Part shown: piece after piece, positions 33,092 to 39,758 of the stretch
Layout: every line of letters starts with the position of its first letter
How positions within the stretch are numbered: position 1 is the stretch's first letter
Source: Spirochaetota bacterium
Lineage (GTDB): Bacteria; Spirochaetota; Spirochaetia; Treponematales; UBA12059
Direction: 5' to 3'
DNA: 39,758 bases
Assembly (NCBI GenBank): GCA_003247225.1
Contig: QKAK01000166.1
Coordinates: 1-39,758 of the forward strand
The notes under the pieces: generated by a model
Databases searched by the model: none
Told to the model about the DNA's origin: nothing
The model's input: only the letters and a program-made list of their open reading frames with translations
Position numbers and translations under genes: made by a program

Positions 33092-33120
33092 AAACAAAAA
33101 CCCGGATCGTTCGAACCGGG
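33092..33120 (-). terminator. Leader terminator (putative attenuator) of the xdh operon
   Basis: On the minus strand CCCGG (33120-33116) pairs with CCGGG (33105-33101), with an inner TCG/CGA after a T-T mismatch. TTTTTGTTT (33100-33092) follows. This is an intrinsic terminator that lies after the operon's likely promoter but 28 bases before the xdhB start codon. No upstream minus-strand gene needs it. A small TTCC TTCA GGAA hairpin (33133-33122 on this strand) directly precedes it. The arrangement suggests conditional readthrough. Confidence 0.7.
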
Positions 33121-33152
33121 CTTCCTGAAGGAAATACTACTAGCTTGCCTTA

Positions 33153-33182
33153 AGTTAAGACACCGTTCTAGTAAGGTGTCAA
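33153..33182 (-). promoter_or_regulatory. Promoter and overlapping dyad operator of the xdh-all operon
   Basis: On the minus strand a perfect TTGACA (33182-33177) is followed after 18 bases by TTAACT (33158-33153), or after 17 by CTTAAC. GACACC at 33159-33164 and GGTGTC at 33175-33180 form an inverted repeat around a CTAG centre that covers the -35 end and the spacer. A second small dyad, CTTAA-G-TTAAG (33149-33159), overlaps the -10. The layout suggests a repressor binding over the promoter. No regulator gene lies next to it except the CBS/ATPase gene, which is not DNA-binding. Confidence 0.6.
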
Positions 33183-33205
33183 GGAAAATGTACCCCGGCG
33201 TCGGC

Positions 33206-33234
33206 TTGTGGTCGATACGGTTTCATGAGACAAT
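33206..33234 (+). promoter_or_regulatory. Possible promoter of the CBS/DRTGG/PHP/kinase operon
   Basis: TTGTGG (33206-33211) and GACAAT (33229-33234) are spaced by 17 bases. The start would fall at about 33241, right before the ATG at 33242, giving a leaderless message. Both hexamers are only partial matches, so this is tentative. The alternative is a promoter in the AT-rich stretch shared with the divergent xdh operon, with translation from the ATG at 33188. Confidence 0.3.
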
Positions 33235-33241
33235 CGGCCCG

Positions 33242-34198
33242 ATGGTCTCGTTCCCTATCGATACCGAGGGCGGTCCGCAGGTCGTCCTGGAGCTCATCTA
33301 CCGCCTCAAGGTCAAGGACGTGATGAAGCGCGACGTCATAACCGCCTCCGCCTCGTCGAGCCTGCGGGACATCCAGCTCTCGATGCGCGACCGCGGCATC
33401 ACCGGCGTGCCGATCGTCGACGGCGACAGGCTGCTCGGCATCGTGTCCATCGGGGACGTCATCCAGGCCCTCGACGGCGGCTGGATACACGAGCTGGCGG
33501 CCGACCGCATGAGCACCGCGATCATCGTGCTCGAGGACGACATGCCGCTGTCGTTCGCCATCACCTATTTCAACCGCTACGGGTATCGGCGCTTCCCCGT
33601 GCTCGATAAGAACGCCTCGCTGGTCGGCATCGTCACCGCGGCGGACGTGCTGCGCGCGCTGCTCATCGAGATGAACCGCGAGGTGGAGAAGCTCGAGGAG
33701 GGCCTGGCCGGCCGGGCGGCCGCGGCGAGGGACGCAGCGGCGCCGGCGGCGGCCGGGGACGCGGGCGGGGCCGGCCTGACGATGAGCTTCGTCTCGCGGC
33801 GCTTCGACTTCGAGAACGCGGGCAAGGCGTCCGCCGAGCTCAAGAAGGCCCTCCGGGGGCTCGGCGTCGACGCGGCGTCCATACGCCGGGCGGCCATCGT
33901 CAGCTACGAGCTGGAGATGAACCAGGTCATACATTCCGACGGGGGCGTCATGGAATTCTCCGTGGCGCCCGGCTCGGTCAGGATAGTCGCGCGGGACGAG
34001 GGGCCGGGCATCGCCGACGTCGAGGCCGCGCTGACCGAGGGATTCTCCACCGCCAACGAGTGGATACGCTCGCTCGGCTTCGGCGCCGGCCTAGGCCTGC
34101 CGAACGCCAAGCGATCGTCGGACCGATTCGAGCTTTCGTCGAGCGCGGGCGCGGGAACGACCGTGCTCGCCGTCATTACGTACCAGGAGCGATCATGA
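33242..34198 (+). CDS. CBS-domain pair fused to a GHKL (anti-sigma-like) ATPase
   Basis: A 318-aa cytoplasmic protein. Two CBS motifs (about residues 20-135, with KVKDVMKRDVITASASSSLRDI, GVPIVDGDRLLGIVSIGDVI and RRFPVLDKNASLVGIVTAADVLRAL) form a module that usually binds adenine nucleotides. An Ala/Gly linker leads to a GHKL ATPase of RsbT/RsbW type (about 180-318), with N-box MNQVIHSDGG, ARDEGPGIADVE and GFGAGLGLPNAK. Such fusions are seen beside DRTGG, PHP and [FeFe]-hydrogenase genes, where they are thought to sense the energy state. The frame is open upstream to 33062. I choose 33242 because similarity begins there, but ATG 33188 with AAGG ahead of it is possible. Its stop overlaps the DRTGG gene start. 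Confidence 0.78.
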   Translation: MVSFPIDTEGGPQVVLELIYRLKVKDVMKRDVITASASSSLRDIQLSMRDRGITGVPIVDGDRLLGIVSIGDVIQALDGGWIHELAADRMSTAIIVLEDDMPLSFAITYFNRYGYRRFPVLDKNASLVGIVTAADVLRALLIEMNREVEKLEEGLAGRAAAARDAAAPAAAGDAGGAGLTMSFVSRRFDFENAGKASAELKKALRGLGVDAASIRRAAIVSYELEMNQVIHSDGGVMEFSVAPGSVRIVARDEGPGIADVEAALTEGFSTANEWIRSLGFGAGLGLPNAKRSSDRFELSSSAGAGTTVLAVITYQERS

Positions 34199-34527
34199 AG
34201 GTAAGCGATCTATCGACCCGCCTCGGCTTCGAGGCCATCTGCGCGCCGGCGGGGGACGCCGACGTCACCGACGGCTACGCGTCGGACCTCTTGTCGGACG
34301 TCATGGCCAAGGCCGGGGACGGCTCGGTGCTCATCACCATCCAGGCGCATAAGAATACCGTCGCCGTCGCCTCGCTGATAGGCATCCCCGCGGTCATCAT
34401 CTGCAACGACCGCCCGGTGCCGAGCGACATGATCGAGGCCGCCGAGGCCGAGGGCGTCGCGCTGCTCCGGACGCCTAAGACGCAGTTCGAGGTCGCCGGA
34501 ACGCTCTATCCGGAGCTACGGGGCTAG
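34195..34527 (+). CDS. DRTGG-domain protein
   Basis: A 110-aa stand-alone DRTGG domain, the fold that precedes kinase or transacylase domains in HPr kinase and Pta but here lacks any catalytic partner. It contains DVTDGYASDLLSDVMAKA, ITIQAHKNTVAVASLIGIPAVIICNDRP and ALLRTPKTQFEVAGTLYPEL. These are typical of the small DRTGG proteins found near redox enzyme operons of anaerobes. Probably a small-ligand sensor. GGAG precedes the ATG, which overlaps the stop of the CBS/ATPase gene (ATGA). Confidence 0.83.
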   Translation: MKVSDLSTRLGFEAICAPAGDADVTDGYASDLLSDVMAKAGDGSVLITIQAHKNTVAVASLIGIPAVIICNDRPVPSDMIEAAEAEGVALLRTPKTQFEVAGTLYPELRG

Positions 34528-34547
34528 GCGGGACCCGGGGCCTAGGC

Positions 34548-35282
34548 ATGCTCGTCGCCTGCGACTTCCATAACCACTCGTGCCTATCGCCGTGCGGCAG
34601 CCTGGAGCAGTCGCCGTCCGTCCTCGCAAGGCTGGCCCGCGAGCGCGGCCTCGGCCTCGTCGCGCTGACCGACCACAACAGCGCCCTCAATACCCCGGCC
34701 TTCGCGGAGCGCGCCGCGGCCGAGGGCGTCGCTGCGCTCTACGGTATAGAGGCGACGAGCGCCGAGGAGGTGCACGTGCTCTGCCTGTTCGCCGAGGTGC
34801 GCGCGGCCCTCGATTTCGGCCGCTTCCTGGAGGGGCGATTGCCTCGGCTCGCCTACGATCCGGATAAGCTCGGCGACCAGGTGGTGGTCGACGCCGACGA
34901 GAACGTGCTGGACCTGCCCGAGCTGTACTTCGGGGCCGCCCTCGAGCTCGATTACGGGGAGCTGTGCGAGTCGGCGGCCGAGCGGGGCGCCCTCGTCGTC
35001 CCGGCGCACATCGACCGCCCGATGTTCGGCGCTATATCGCAGCTCGGCTTCCTGCCCGACGGCCCGTACGCGGCGGTCGAGGCGGTCAGGCCGCTGCCCG
35101 ACGGCGCGGCCAGGGGATACGCGGTCATAACCGGCTCGGACGCCCATTATCCGGAGCACGTGGCGCGGCGTCCGTTCGGGCTCGAGCTCGCCGACGGCTG
35201 GGACTCAGGCGGCGAGGTGGACCTGGAGGCCGTCCGCGCCGCTCTGGCCGAGGGGCGGGTGCGCCTGCCGTTCGCCACGTGA
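34548..35282 (+). CDS. PHP-domain metal-dependent phosphoesterase
   Basis: A 244-aa PHP hydrolase, trinuclear-metal phosphoesterase fold related to histidinol phosphatase and DNA polymerase X/III PHP domains. Metal-ligand motifs are all visible: DFHNHSCLSPCG at the N-terminus, LTDHNS, GIEATSAEEVHVLCLF, PAHIDR and ITGSDAHY. The substrate is unknown; a phosphate ester or nucleotide is likely. It follows the DRTGG gene by 20 bp and overlaps the start of the large kinase gene, so it belongs to the same operon. PHP genes of this type recur in the hydrogenase-linked regulatory cluster of anaerobes. Confidence 0.87.
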   Translation: MLVACDFHNHSCLSPCGSLEQSPSVLARLARERGLGLVALTDHNSALNTPAFAERAAAEGVAALYGIEATSAEEVHVLCLFAEVRAALDFGRFLEGRLPRLAYDPDKLGDQVVVDADENVLDLPELYFGAALELDYGELCESAAERGALVVPAHIDRPMFGAISQLGFLPDGPYAAVEAVRPLPDGAARGYAVITGSDAHYPEHVARRPFGLELADGWDSGGEVDLEAVRAALAEGRVRLPFAT

Positions 35283-38200
35283 GGCCGGCCGCGCTTGCGG
35301 CGATCCTCCTCCTCGCGCTCGGGCCGTGCGCCGGCCGTCCGGCCGCGCTCGGCGCCGCCGACGTCGACGACGCCGCGGTACCGACGGCCCCTCCGCCGCG
35401 CGTCGCCGGCAGCGAGGCCGACTATACCATCGTCCTGGCCGGAGACGCGGCTTCGCTGTCGGACCGCCTGCTCGTGCACGTCGAGGGGCCGAGGGGCCTG
35501 CCCCTGACGGCGTTCGGCGCCGAGCCGGATAGGACGCTGTTCTCGCGGCTGCCCGAGAGCGGCAGGCGCGGCGTCGGGAGCGCCCTGAGCGAGGACCCGC
35601 TCGCCTCGTCGACCCTGTGGCTATGCTTCAGGCTCGATAACCGCTCGCGCGAAGCGGCGTGGACCATCGTCGCCGACGGAGCCGGTTTCAGGCCCCTTTC
35701 GATGGTGATCGTCGATGGCGACGGCCGGATCCAGCATTACGGCGGCGAGGCGCTCGACTCCATGCGCATAGAGTCGAGCCTGGCCGACCTGTCGGCGTAC
35801 GCGCTAAGCGCGCCGCCTGAATCGGAGAGGACCGTCTACCTGCGCCTGCCCGCGGGCTCCCGCTTCGGGCCGAGCGTCGGCGTCTGGTCGCACGGGGCCT
35901 TCATGGAGCGCTCGGAAGCCAGGCTCGCGCTCATGGACGGCATAGCCGGATTCGCCGCGGCCGTCTGCGCGATCTACCTGCTCCTGTCATCCCGTCATTG
36001 GCCCTCGGCGTACACGGGCCTCTCGCGGCGCGCCGACCGGGCGCTCTCCTACGCCATGCCGATCCTCGCCTGCGCGTCGGTGCTGCTCGGCCGGACCGGC
36101 GGCGTTACGACGCTGGCCTCCATCGGCGGCGGGGCCAGGTACGCCCTCGCCCTGGCCCTCGGCGTCGCGGCGGCGGCGACGGAGTGCGTCCTGGCGGCTC
36201 GGCGGACCTCCGCGTCGCGGTCGGAAGGCGGGCTCGACTCGCGCCGGGTCGCCGCGGTCATGGCGACGAGGGCCGCGGCCGCCCTGGCCTTCGCCTCCGC
36301 GGCGGCTTTCGGCCCGCTGACCGTCGCCTCGCTGGCGCTTCCGGCCTGGCTGACCCTTACCGTCAGCCTGGCCGCGGGCTCGAGGCTCTCGTCCATCGCC
36401 GGCGGCTCGCGCGCCTCGCACGTCGAGTCGAAGCGCTTACTGGCTAGGCTCGAATCGGAGACGAGGGGCGGCATCGACTTCATGACGGCGACCGCGGCCG
36501 CGCTCCGCGGGCCTCTCCACGGCATGATCGGCATGCTCGAGGACTTGGACGCCTTGGTCCAGGACGCGCCGCGATCGGCCCGGGCTTCGTCCGACCTCGC
36601 GTTCGCGCGGGCCGAGGCCGCGCGCCTCGATATACTCGTATCGAATATCCTCAGCTATTCGGGCATGGGGCCGTCCAGGCTCGCGGCCGAGAACGTCGAC
36701 CTGGCGTCCGTGGCCAGGTCGGCGGCGAGCCTCCTGCGCGTGTCCATCGCCGGCAAGGGCGTCCGAGTCGCCGTCGACGCGCCCGTCGTCGAGATCCGCG
36801 GCGATATCGGCGTATCCCACCGGCTGCTCTATACGGCGATGAGCCACGCCTCGAGGGTAGCCGGCGCGTCGACGGTCAGGGTCACGGCGTCGTCCGACGA
36901 GAGCAGGGTCAGGGTACTCGTCCAGGACGACGGCGCGGCGCTGGACTCGCCGTCGGGGGCCGTCGTCGACAAGGGCGCGTTCAGCCAGGAACGCCTAGAG
37001 CTCGATATCGACTCGATCGTGCTGGGCCGGCTGGCCGGCCTGCTCGGCGGCTCCTACCGCATCGAGCGGCGGGCCGGCATGAACGTACGCGTGTTCGACC
37101 TGCCCCGGCAGGCTCCGTTCGGCGAGTCCGTCACGGGGCCGCGCGCCCTATCGGAGTTCCCGTCCGCGGCGGGCGCGGACCGCGACGGCCATGGCGAGCC
37201 GGCGCGACCGGCCGGGCGGGTCCTCGTCGCGGGCAACGAGCCGGTAGCCCTCCTGTCGATCAAGCGCCGGCTCGAGTCCTCGGGCTGGTCGGTCCGCGCT
37301 ACGGTGTCGTCCGCCGACGCGCTCGAGATGGCGCTCGGGAAGCCCGCTCAGTCGGCCCAGGCCTCCGACGGCCAGCCGTACGACATCGTCATCATAGACT
37401 CGTCGATGCCCGGCATGAGCGGCTTCGAGTTCTGCGAGTCGGTGCGCCGCGGCAAGTCGCCCGAGGCGCTCCCGATCATCCTGCTGCTCGAGCCGGGCCG
37501 GGTCGACGAGGTGGAGCGGGCCTTCCGCGCCGGCGCGAACGACTATATCGTCCGCCCGGCCTCGGGCATCGAGCTGGCCGCCAGGGTCAAGACCCTCGTC
37601 GACCTGTCGTCGAGCGTCAGGCGGGAGCTGAGGCATGCCACCCGCCTGGCCGAATTCGACAAGTACCGGACCCTGGCGATGCTGTCGGCCGGCGTCGCGC
37701 ACGAGATCAATACCCCGAATAACGCGGTGCTGCGTACCGTGCCCATGCTCAAGGAGATCTGGAACGGCATCGAGCCGGTCGTCGAGCGCCTGAGCCGCGA
37801 GGAGGACGGCTTCAGCCTGGGCGGCTTCGGGTACGACGACCTGAGGCGCGACGTGCCCGACATGCTCAACGACCTCTATATGGGCGCCCAGGACATAAAG
37901 AAGATAGTCGAGGGGCTCAAGGACTACGCCAGGTCCCCGTCGGAGAGCTCCAGCCTGGCGATCGTCGACGCGAACGAGGCCATCCTCTACGCCGCGCGCC
38001 TGCTCAAGCATACGATCGCCGTGTCCACCGACCGCTTCTCGATGACGCTGGCCGATAGCCTGCCCAAGGTCAAGGCCGACAGGCTCAAGCTGACCCAGGT
38101 GATCGTCAACGCGCTCGAGAACGCCCTCCAGGCCATCACGGGCAGGTCGGACGGCGTCTCCGTACGCAGCGAGTCGGTCGACGACCCCGAGCTCGGCCGC

Positions 38201-38434
38201 TCGGTCGCCATCAGCATCGCCGACGAGGGCGTCGGCATGGAGCCGGGGGTCCTGGCCTCGGTCTTCTCGCCGTTCTTCACCACGAAGCGCGACCGCGGCG
38301 GCTCGGGGCTCGGCATGCCGGTCGCCCTCGGCCTGGTCCAGGACATGCGCGGCACCATCGATATACAATCGGAGAAGGGAGCCGGCACTACCGTGACGAT
38401 ACGCATCCCGGTATGGCAAGGCGCGGAGGGCTGA
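35279..38434 (+). CDS. Membrane hybrid kinase with inactive first kinase module and active second one
   Basis: A 1051-aa sensor. A signal peptide leads to an extracytoplasmic beta-rich domain of the 7TMR-DISM type (about 30-215) and several membrane helices (about 218-385). A first HisKA/HATPase unit follows (395-610) in which the phospho-His is Ala407 (TATAAALRGPL in place of SHEIRTPL), the N-box Asn is missing and G1 reads DDGAAL. A degenerate receiver comes next (about 645-765): no acidic pocket (VLVAGNEP) and Arg for Lys (YIVRPAS), though an Asp remains in IIDSSMPG. A complete kinase ends the protein (795-1051): His808 in GVAHEINTPNN, N-box NALENALQAI, G1 IADEGVGM, and GGSGLGMPVALGL. The GTG start overlaps the PHP stop. 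Confidence 0.85.
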   Translation: MRPAALAAILLLALGPCAGRPAALGAADVDDAAVPTAPPPRVAGSEADYTIVLAGDAASLSDRLLVHVEGPRGLPLTAFGAEPDRTLFSRLPESGRRGVGSALSEDPLASSTLWLCFRLDNRSREAAWTIVADGAGFRPLSMVIVDGDGRIQHYGGEALDSMRIESSLADLSAYALSAPPESERTVYLRLPAGSRFGPSVGVWSHGAFMERSEARLALMDGIAGFAAAVCAIYLLLSSRHWPSAYTGLSRRADRALSYAMPILACASVLLGRTGGVTTLASIGGGARYALALALGVAAAATECVLAARRTSASRSEGGLDSRRVAAVMATRAAAALAFASAAAFGPLTVASLALPAWLTLTVSLAAGSRLSSIAGGSRASHVESKRLLARLESETRGGIDFMTATAAALRGPLHGMIGMLEDLDALVQDAPRSARASSDLAFARAEAARLDILVSNILSYSGMGPSRLAAENVDLASVARSAASLLRVSIAGKGVRVAVDAPVVEIRGDIGVSHRLLYTAMSHASRVAGASTVRVTASSDESRVRVLVQDDGAALDSPSGAVVDKGAFSQERLELDIDSIVLGRLAGLLGGSYRIERRAGMNVRVFDLPRQAPFGESVTGPRALSEFPSAAGADRDGHGEPARPAGRVLVAGNEPVALLSIKRRLESSGWSVRATVSSADALEMALGKPAQSAQASDGQPYDIVIIDSSMPGMSGFEFCESVRRGKSPEALPIILLLEPGRVDEVERAFRAGANDYIVRPASGIELAARVKTLVDLSSSVRRELRHATRLAEFDKYRTLAMLSAGVAHEINTPNNAVLRTVPMLKEIWNGIEPVVERLSREEDGFSLGGFGYDDLRRDVPDMLNDLYMGAQDIKKIVEGLKDYARSPSESSSLAIVDANEAILYAARLLKHTIAVSTDRFSMTLADSLPKVKADRLKLTQVIVNALENALQAITGRSDGVSVRSESVDDPELGRSVAISIADEGVGMEPGVLASVFSPFFTTKRDRGGSGLGMPVALGLVQDMRGTIDIQSEKGAGTTVTIRIPVWQGAEG

Positions 38435-38439
38435 CCATC

Positions 38440-39758
38440 ATGGACGAGAAACGCGGTTCGGTCATAGTCGTCGACGACGACGTCGGGGTGCTGAGGCGGC
38501 TGGATCGCCTGCTGCGCTTCGAGGGCTACGGCGAGGTGGTCATGTGCGAGCGGGCCGACGACGCCTGGCCGGCGCTGCGCTCGTCGCGGCCGGTGGCCAT
38601 GATACTCGACCTGATGATGCCCGGCGTCGACGGCTACGCGACGCTCGAGCGCATGAGGACCGAGCGGCCCGACGTGCCGGTCATCGTCGCCACCGCGATC
38701 GACGACCTGGATACCGTCGTCCGCTGCATGAAGGCGGGCGCCTTCGACTACGTGCCCAAGTCGGCCGAGACCTCGAGGCTGCTGGCGAGCCTCGAGCACG
38801 CCGCCATGATAGGCAGGCTGCTCGACGACAACAAGGCCCTGCGCGACAGCCTGCTCCAGGACGACCGCAGCTCCCTCGGCTTCTTCGAGGGCATCATCAC
38901 GCGCAACAAGAAGATGACCGACATCTTCAGGTACCTGGCGGCGATCGCCAAGAGCGACAAGCCGATACTGATCTGCGGCGAGTCCGGCACCGGCAAGGAG
39001 CTGTTCGCGTCGGCGGCCCACGCCGCCTCCGGACGCTCGGGAGAGCTCGTGACGGTCAACATCGCCGGCCTGGACGACGCGATGTTCAGCGACACGCTAT
39101 TCGGGCACAAGCGCGGGGCCTTCACCGGCGCCGATACCGATAGGCTCGGCCTGATCGAGCGGGCCAAGGGCGGCACGCTGTTCCTCGACGAGATAGGCGA
39201 CCTGCCGCAGCAGAGCCAGGTCAAGCTGCTCAGGCTGATAGAGCAGCGCAGGTACTACCCGCTCGGCGCCGACATGACCCGCTCGTCCGACGCCCTGATC
39301 GTCGCCGCGACCAACCGCGACCTCGAGCGGGCCTGCGCCGAGGGATCGTTCAGGCCGGACCTGTACTTCAGGCTGGAGACGCACCTGGTACGCCTGCCCC
39401 CGCTCCGCGAGCGCCGCGACGACCTGCCGCCGCTGGTCGAGGCCTTCGTCGCCAGGGCCGCCGAGAAATTCGGCAAGCCGGCGCCGGGCGTGCCGGCCGA
39501 GCTCTACGACCTGCTCGGCGCCTACGATTTCCCCGGTAACGTGCGCGAGCTCGAGTCTATGGTGCACGACGCCGTCGGACGGGCGGACGGCAGGACGCTG
39601 TCGCTCGATTCGTTCCGGCGCCGGGTGTTCAAGCCGGGAGCGCGGCCGGTCGCCGCGTCTCCGGTCGCCAAGAACGTGTTCTCCGCGCTGACCACCCTGC
39701 CGACCATCCGCGAGGCCTCCGACGCGCTGATCGAGGAGGCCTTGGCGCGCTCGGGCGG
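38440..39758 (+). CDS. Sigma-54-dependent NtrC-type response regulator (3' end outside window)
   Basis: The first 439 residues of an enhancer-binding activator. The receiver domain (1-120) has acidic pocket VIVVDDDV, phospho-Asp in MILDLMMPGVDG and Lys in YVPKSAE. The AAA+ domain (about 147-385) has Walker A GESGTGKE, the sigma-54 contact loop RGAFTGA, Walker B GGTLFLDEIGDL, and the sensor-type segment FRPDLYFRLETHLVRLPPLRERRDDL. The window ends as the Fis-type helix-turn-helix begins (TIREASDALIEEALARSG). It starts 5 bp after the hybrid kinase stop and is surely its output partner. It implies the genome has RpoN. Targets are unknown. Confidence 0.93.
   Translation, partial: MDEKRGSVIVVDDDVGVLRRLDRLLRFEGYGEVVMCERADDAWPALRSSRPVAMILDLMMPGVDGYATLERMRTERPDVPVIVATAIDDLDTVVRCMKAGAFDYVPKSAETSRLLASLEHAAMIGRLLDDNKALRDSLLQDDRSSLGFFEGIITRNKKMTDIFRYLAAIAKSDKPILICGESGTGKELFASAAHAASGRSGELVTVNIAGLDDAMFSDTLFGHKRGAFTGADTDRLGLIERAKGGTLFLDEIGDLPQQSQVKLLRLIEQRRYYPLGADMTRSSDALIVAATNRDLERACAEGSFRPDLYFRLETHLVRLPPLRERRDDLPPLVEAFVARAAEKFGKPAPGVPAELYDLLGAYDFPGNVRELESMVHDAVGRADGRTLSLDSFRRRVFKPGARPVAASPVAKNVFSALTTLPTIREASDALIEEALARSG

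Noticed and set aside
33064-33182. A purine, xanthine or molybdenum-cofactor riboswitch in the xdh leader
   Set aside because: The leader is short and shows no three-way junction or the conserved loops of those classes; only a terminator and a small hairpin are seen.

Overview
The window is GC-rich, gene-dense bacterial chromosome of a probably anaerobic or microaerobic organism. I favour a free-living member of the Spirochaetota. This is an inference, resting on the spirochaete-style lipoprotein signals, the long DPE2-like MalQ, the 7TM-DISM-type hybrid kinase and the rubrerythrin/superoxide-reductase/rubredoxin set. No marker gene here proves the phylum.

Layout. 1-906: a 5S rRNA with its own -10 box, a striking nested inverted repeat directly behind it, and a wrecked alkaline-phosphatase-superfamily pseudogene. 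1016-5723: potassium uptake (ktrB-ktrA), an ammonium channel facing it, a possible small secreted protein, and radC. 5800-7111: an oxygen-defence operon (rubrerythrin, superoxide reductase, and a 52-aa rubredoxin too short for most gene callers) with a well-formed promoter and terminator. 7122-16582: a small unknown protein, a head-GIN (DUF2807) protein, a multidomain VWA lipoprotein overlapping radA, malQ, then a hybrid histidine kinase overlapping a single-domain response regulator. 16614-16882: initiator tRNA with its promoter and terminator, followed by an inverted partial copy of its own 3' end. 16916-20168: a flavinylated fumarate-reductase-like lipoprotein divergent from a MerR-family regulator, with a MerR-type 19-bp-spacer operator between them.

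20174-33063 (minus strand) is the most interesting block. In transcription order it reads: three-subunit molybdenum hydroxylase, NCS2 nucleobase permease, DUF2877 (AllH), FdrA (AllF), DUF1116 (AllG), a cyclase-family hydrolase, a family III CoA-transferase and an amidase. Together these fit a stepwise route for a cyclic ureide: import, ring hydroxylation, ring opening, phosphorolytic removal of carbamoyl phosphate, amide hydrolysis and CoA activation. The usual allantoin genes are absent, so the substrate may be non-canonical; a reductive-free uracil/barbiturate route or a parabanate/oxalurate route both fit. The operon begins with a TTGACA promoter overlapped by a dyad and a leader terminator. 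The cyclase gene is bracketed by two copies of a non-coding element with 26-bp CACGGAG-repeat inverted ends.

33242-39758 (plus strand) is a signalling block: CBS-pair plus GHKL ATPase, DRTGG protein, PHP hydrolase, a 1051-aa membrane hybrid kinase whose first kinase module has lost its histidine, and a sigma-54 activator that runs off the window. The first three genes resemble the regulatory set often found beside [FeFe]-hydrogenases, but no hydrogenase lies in the window.
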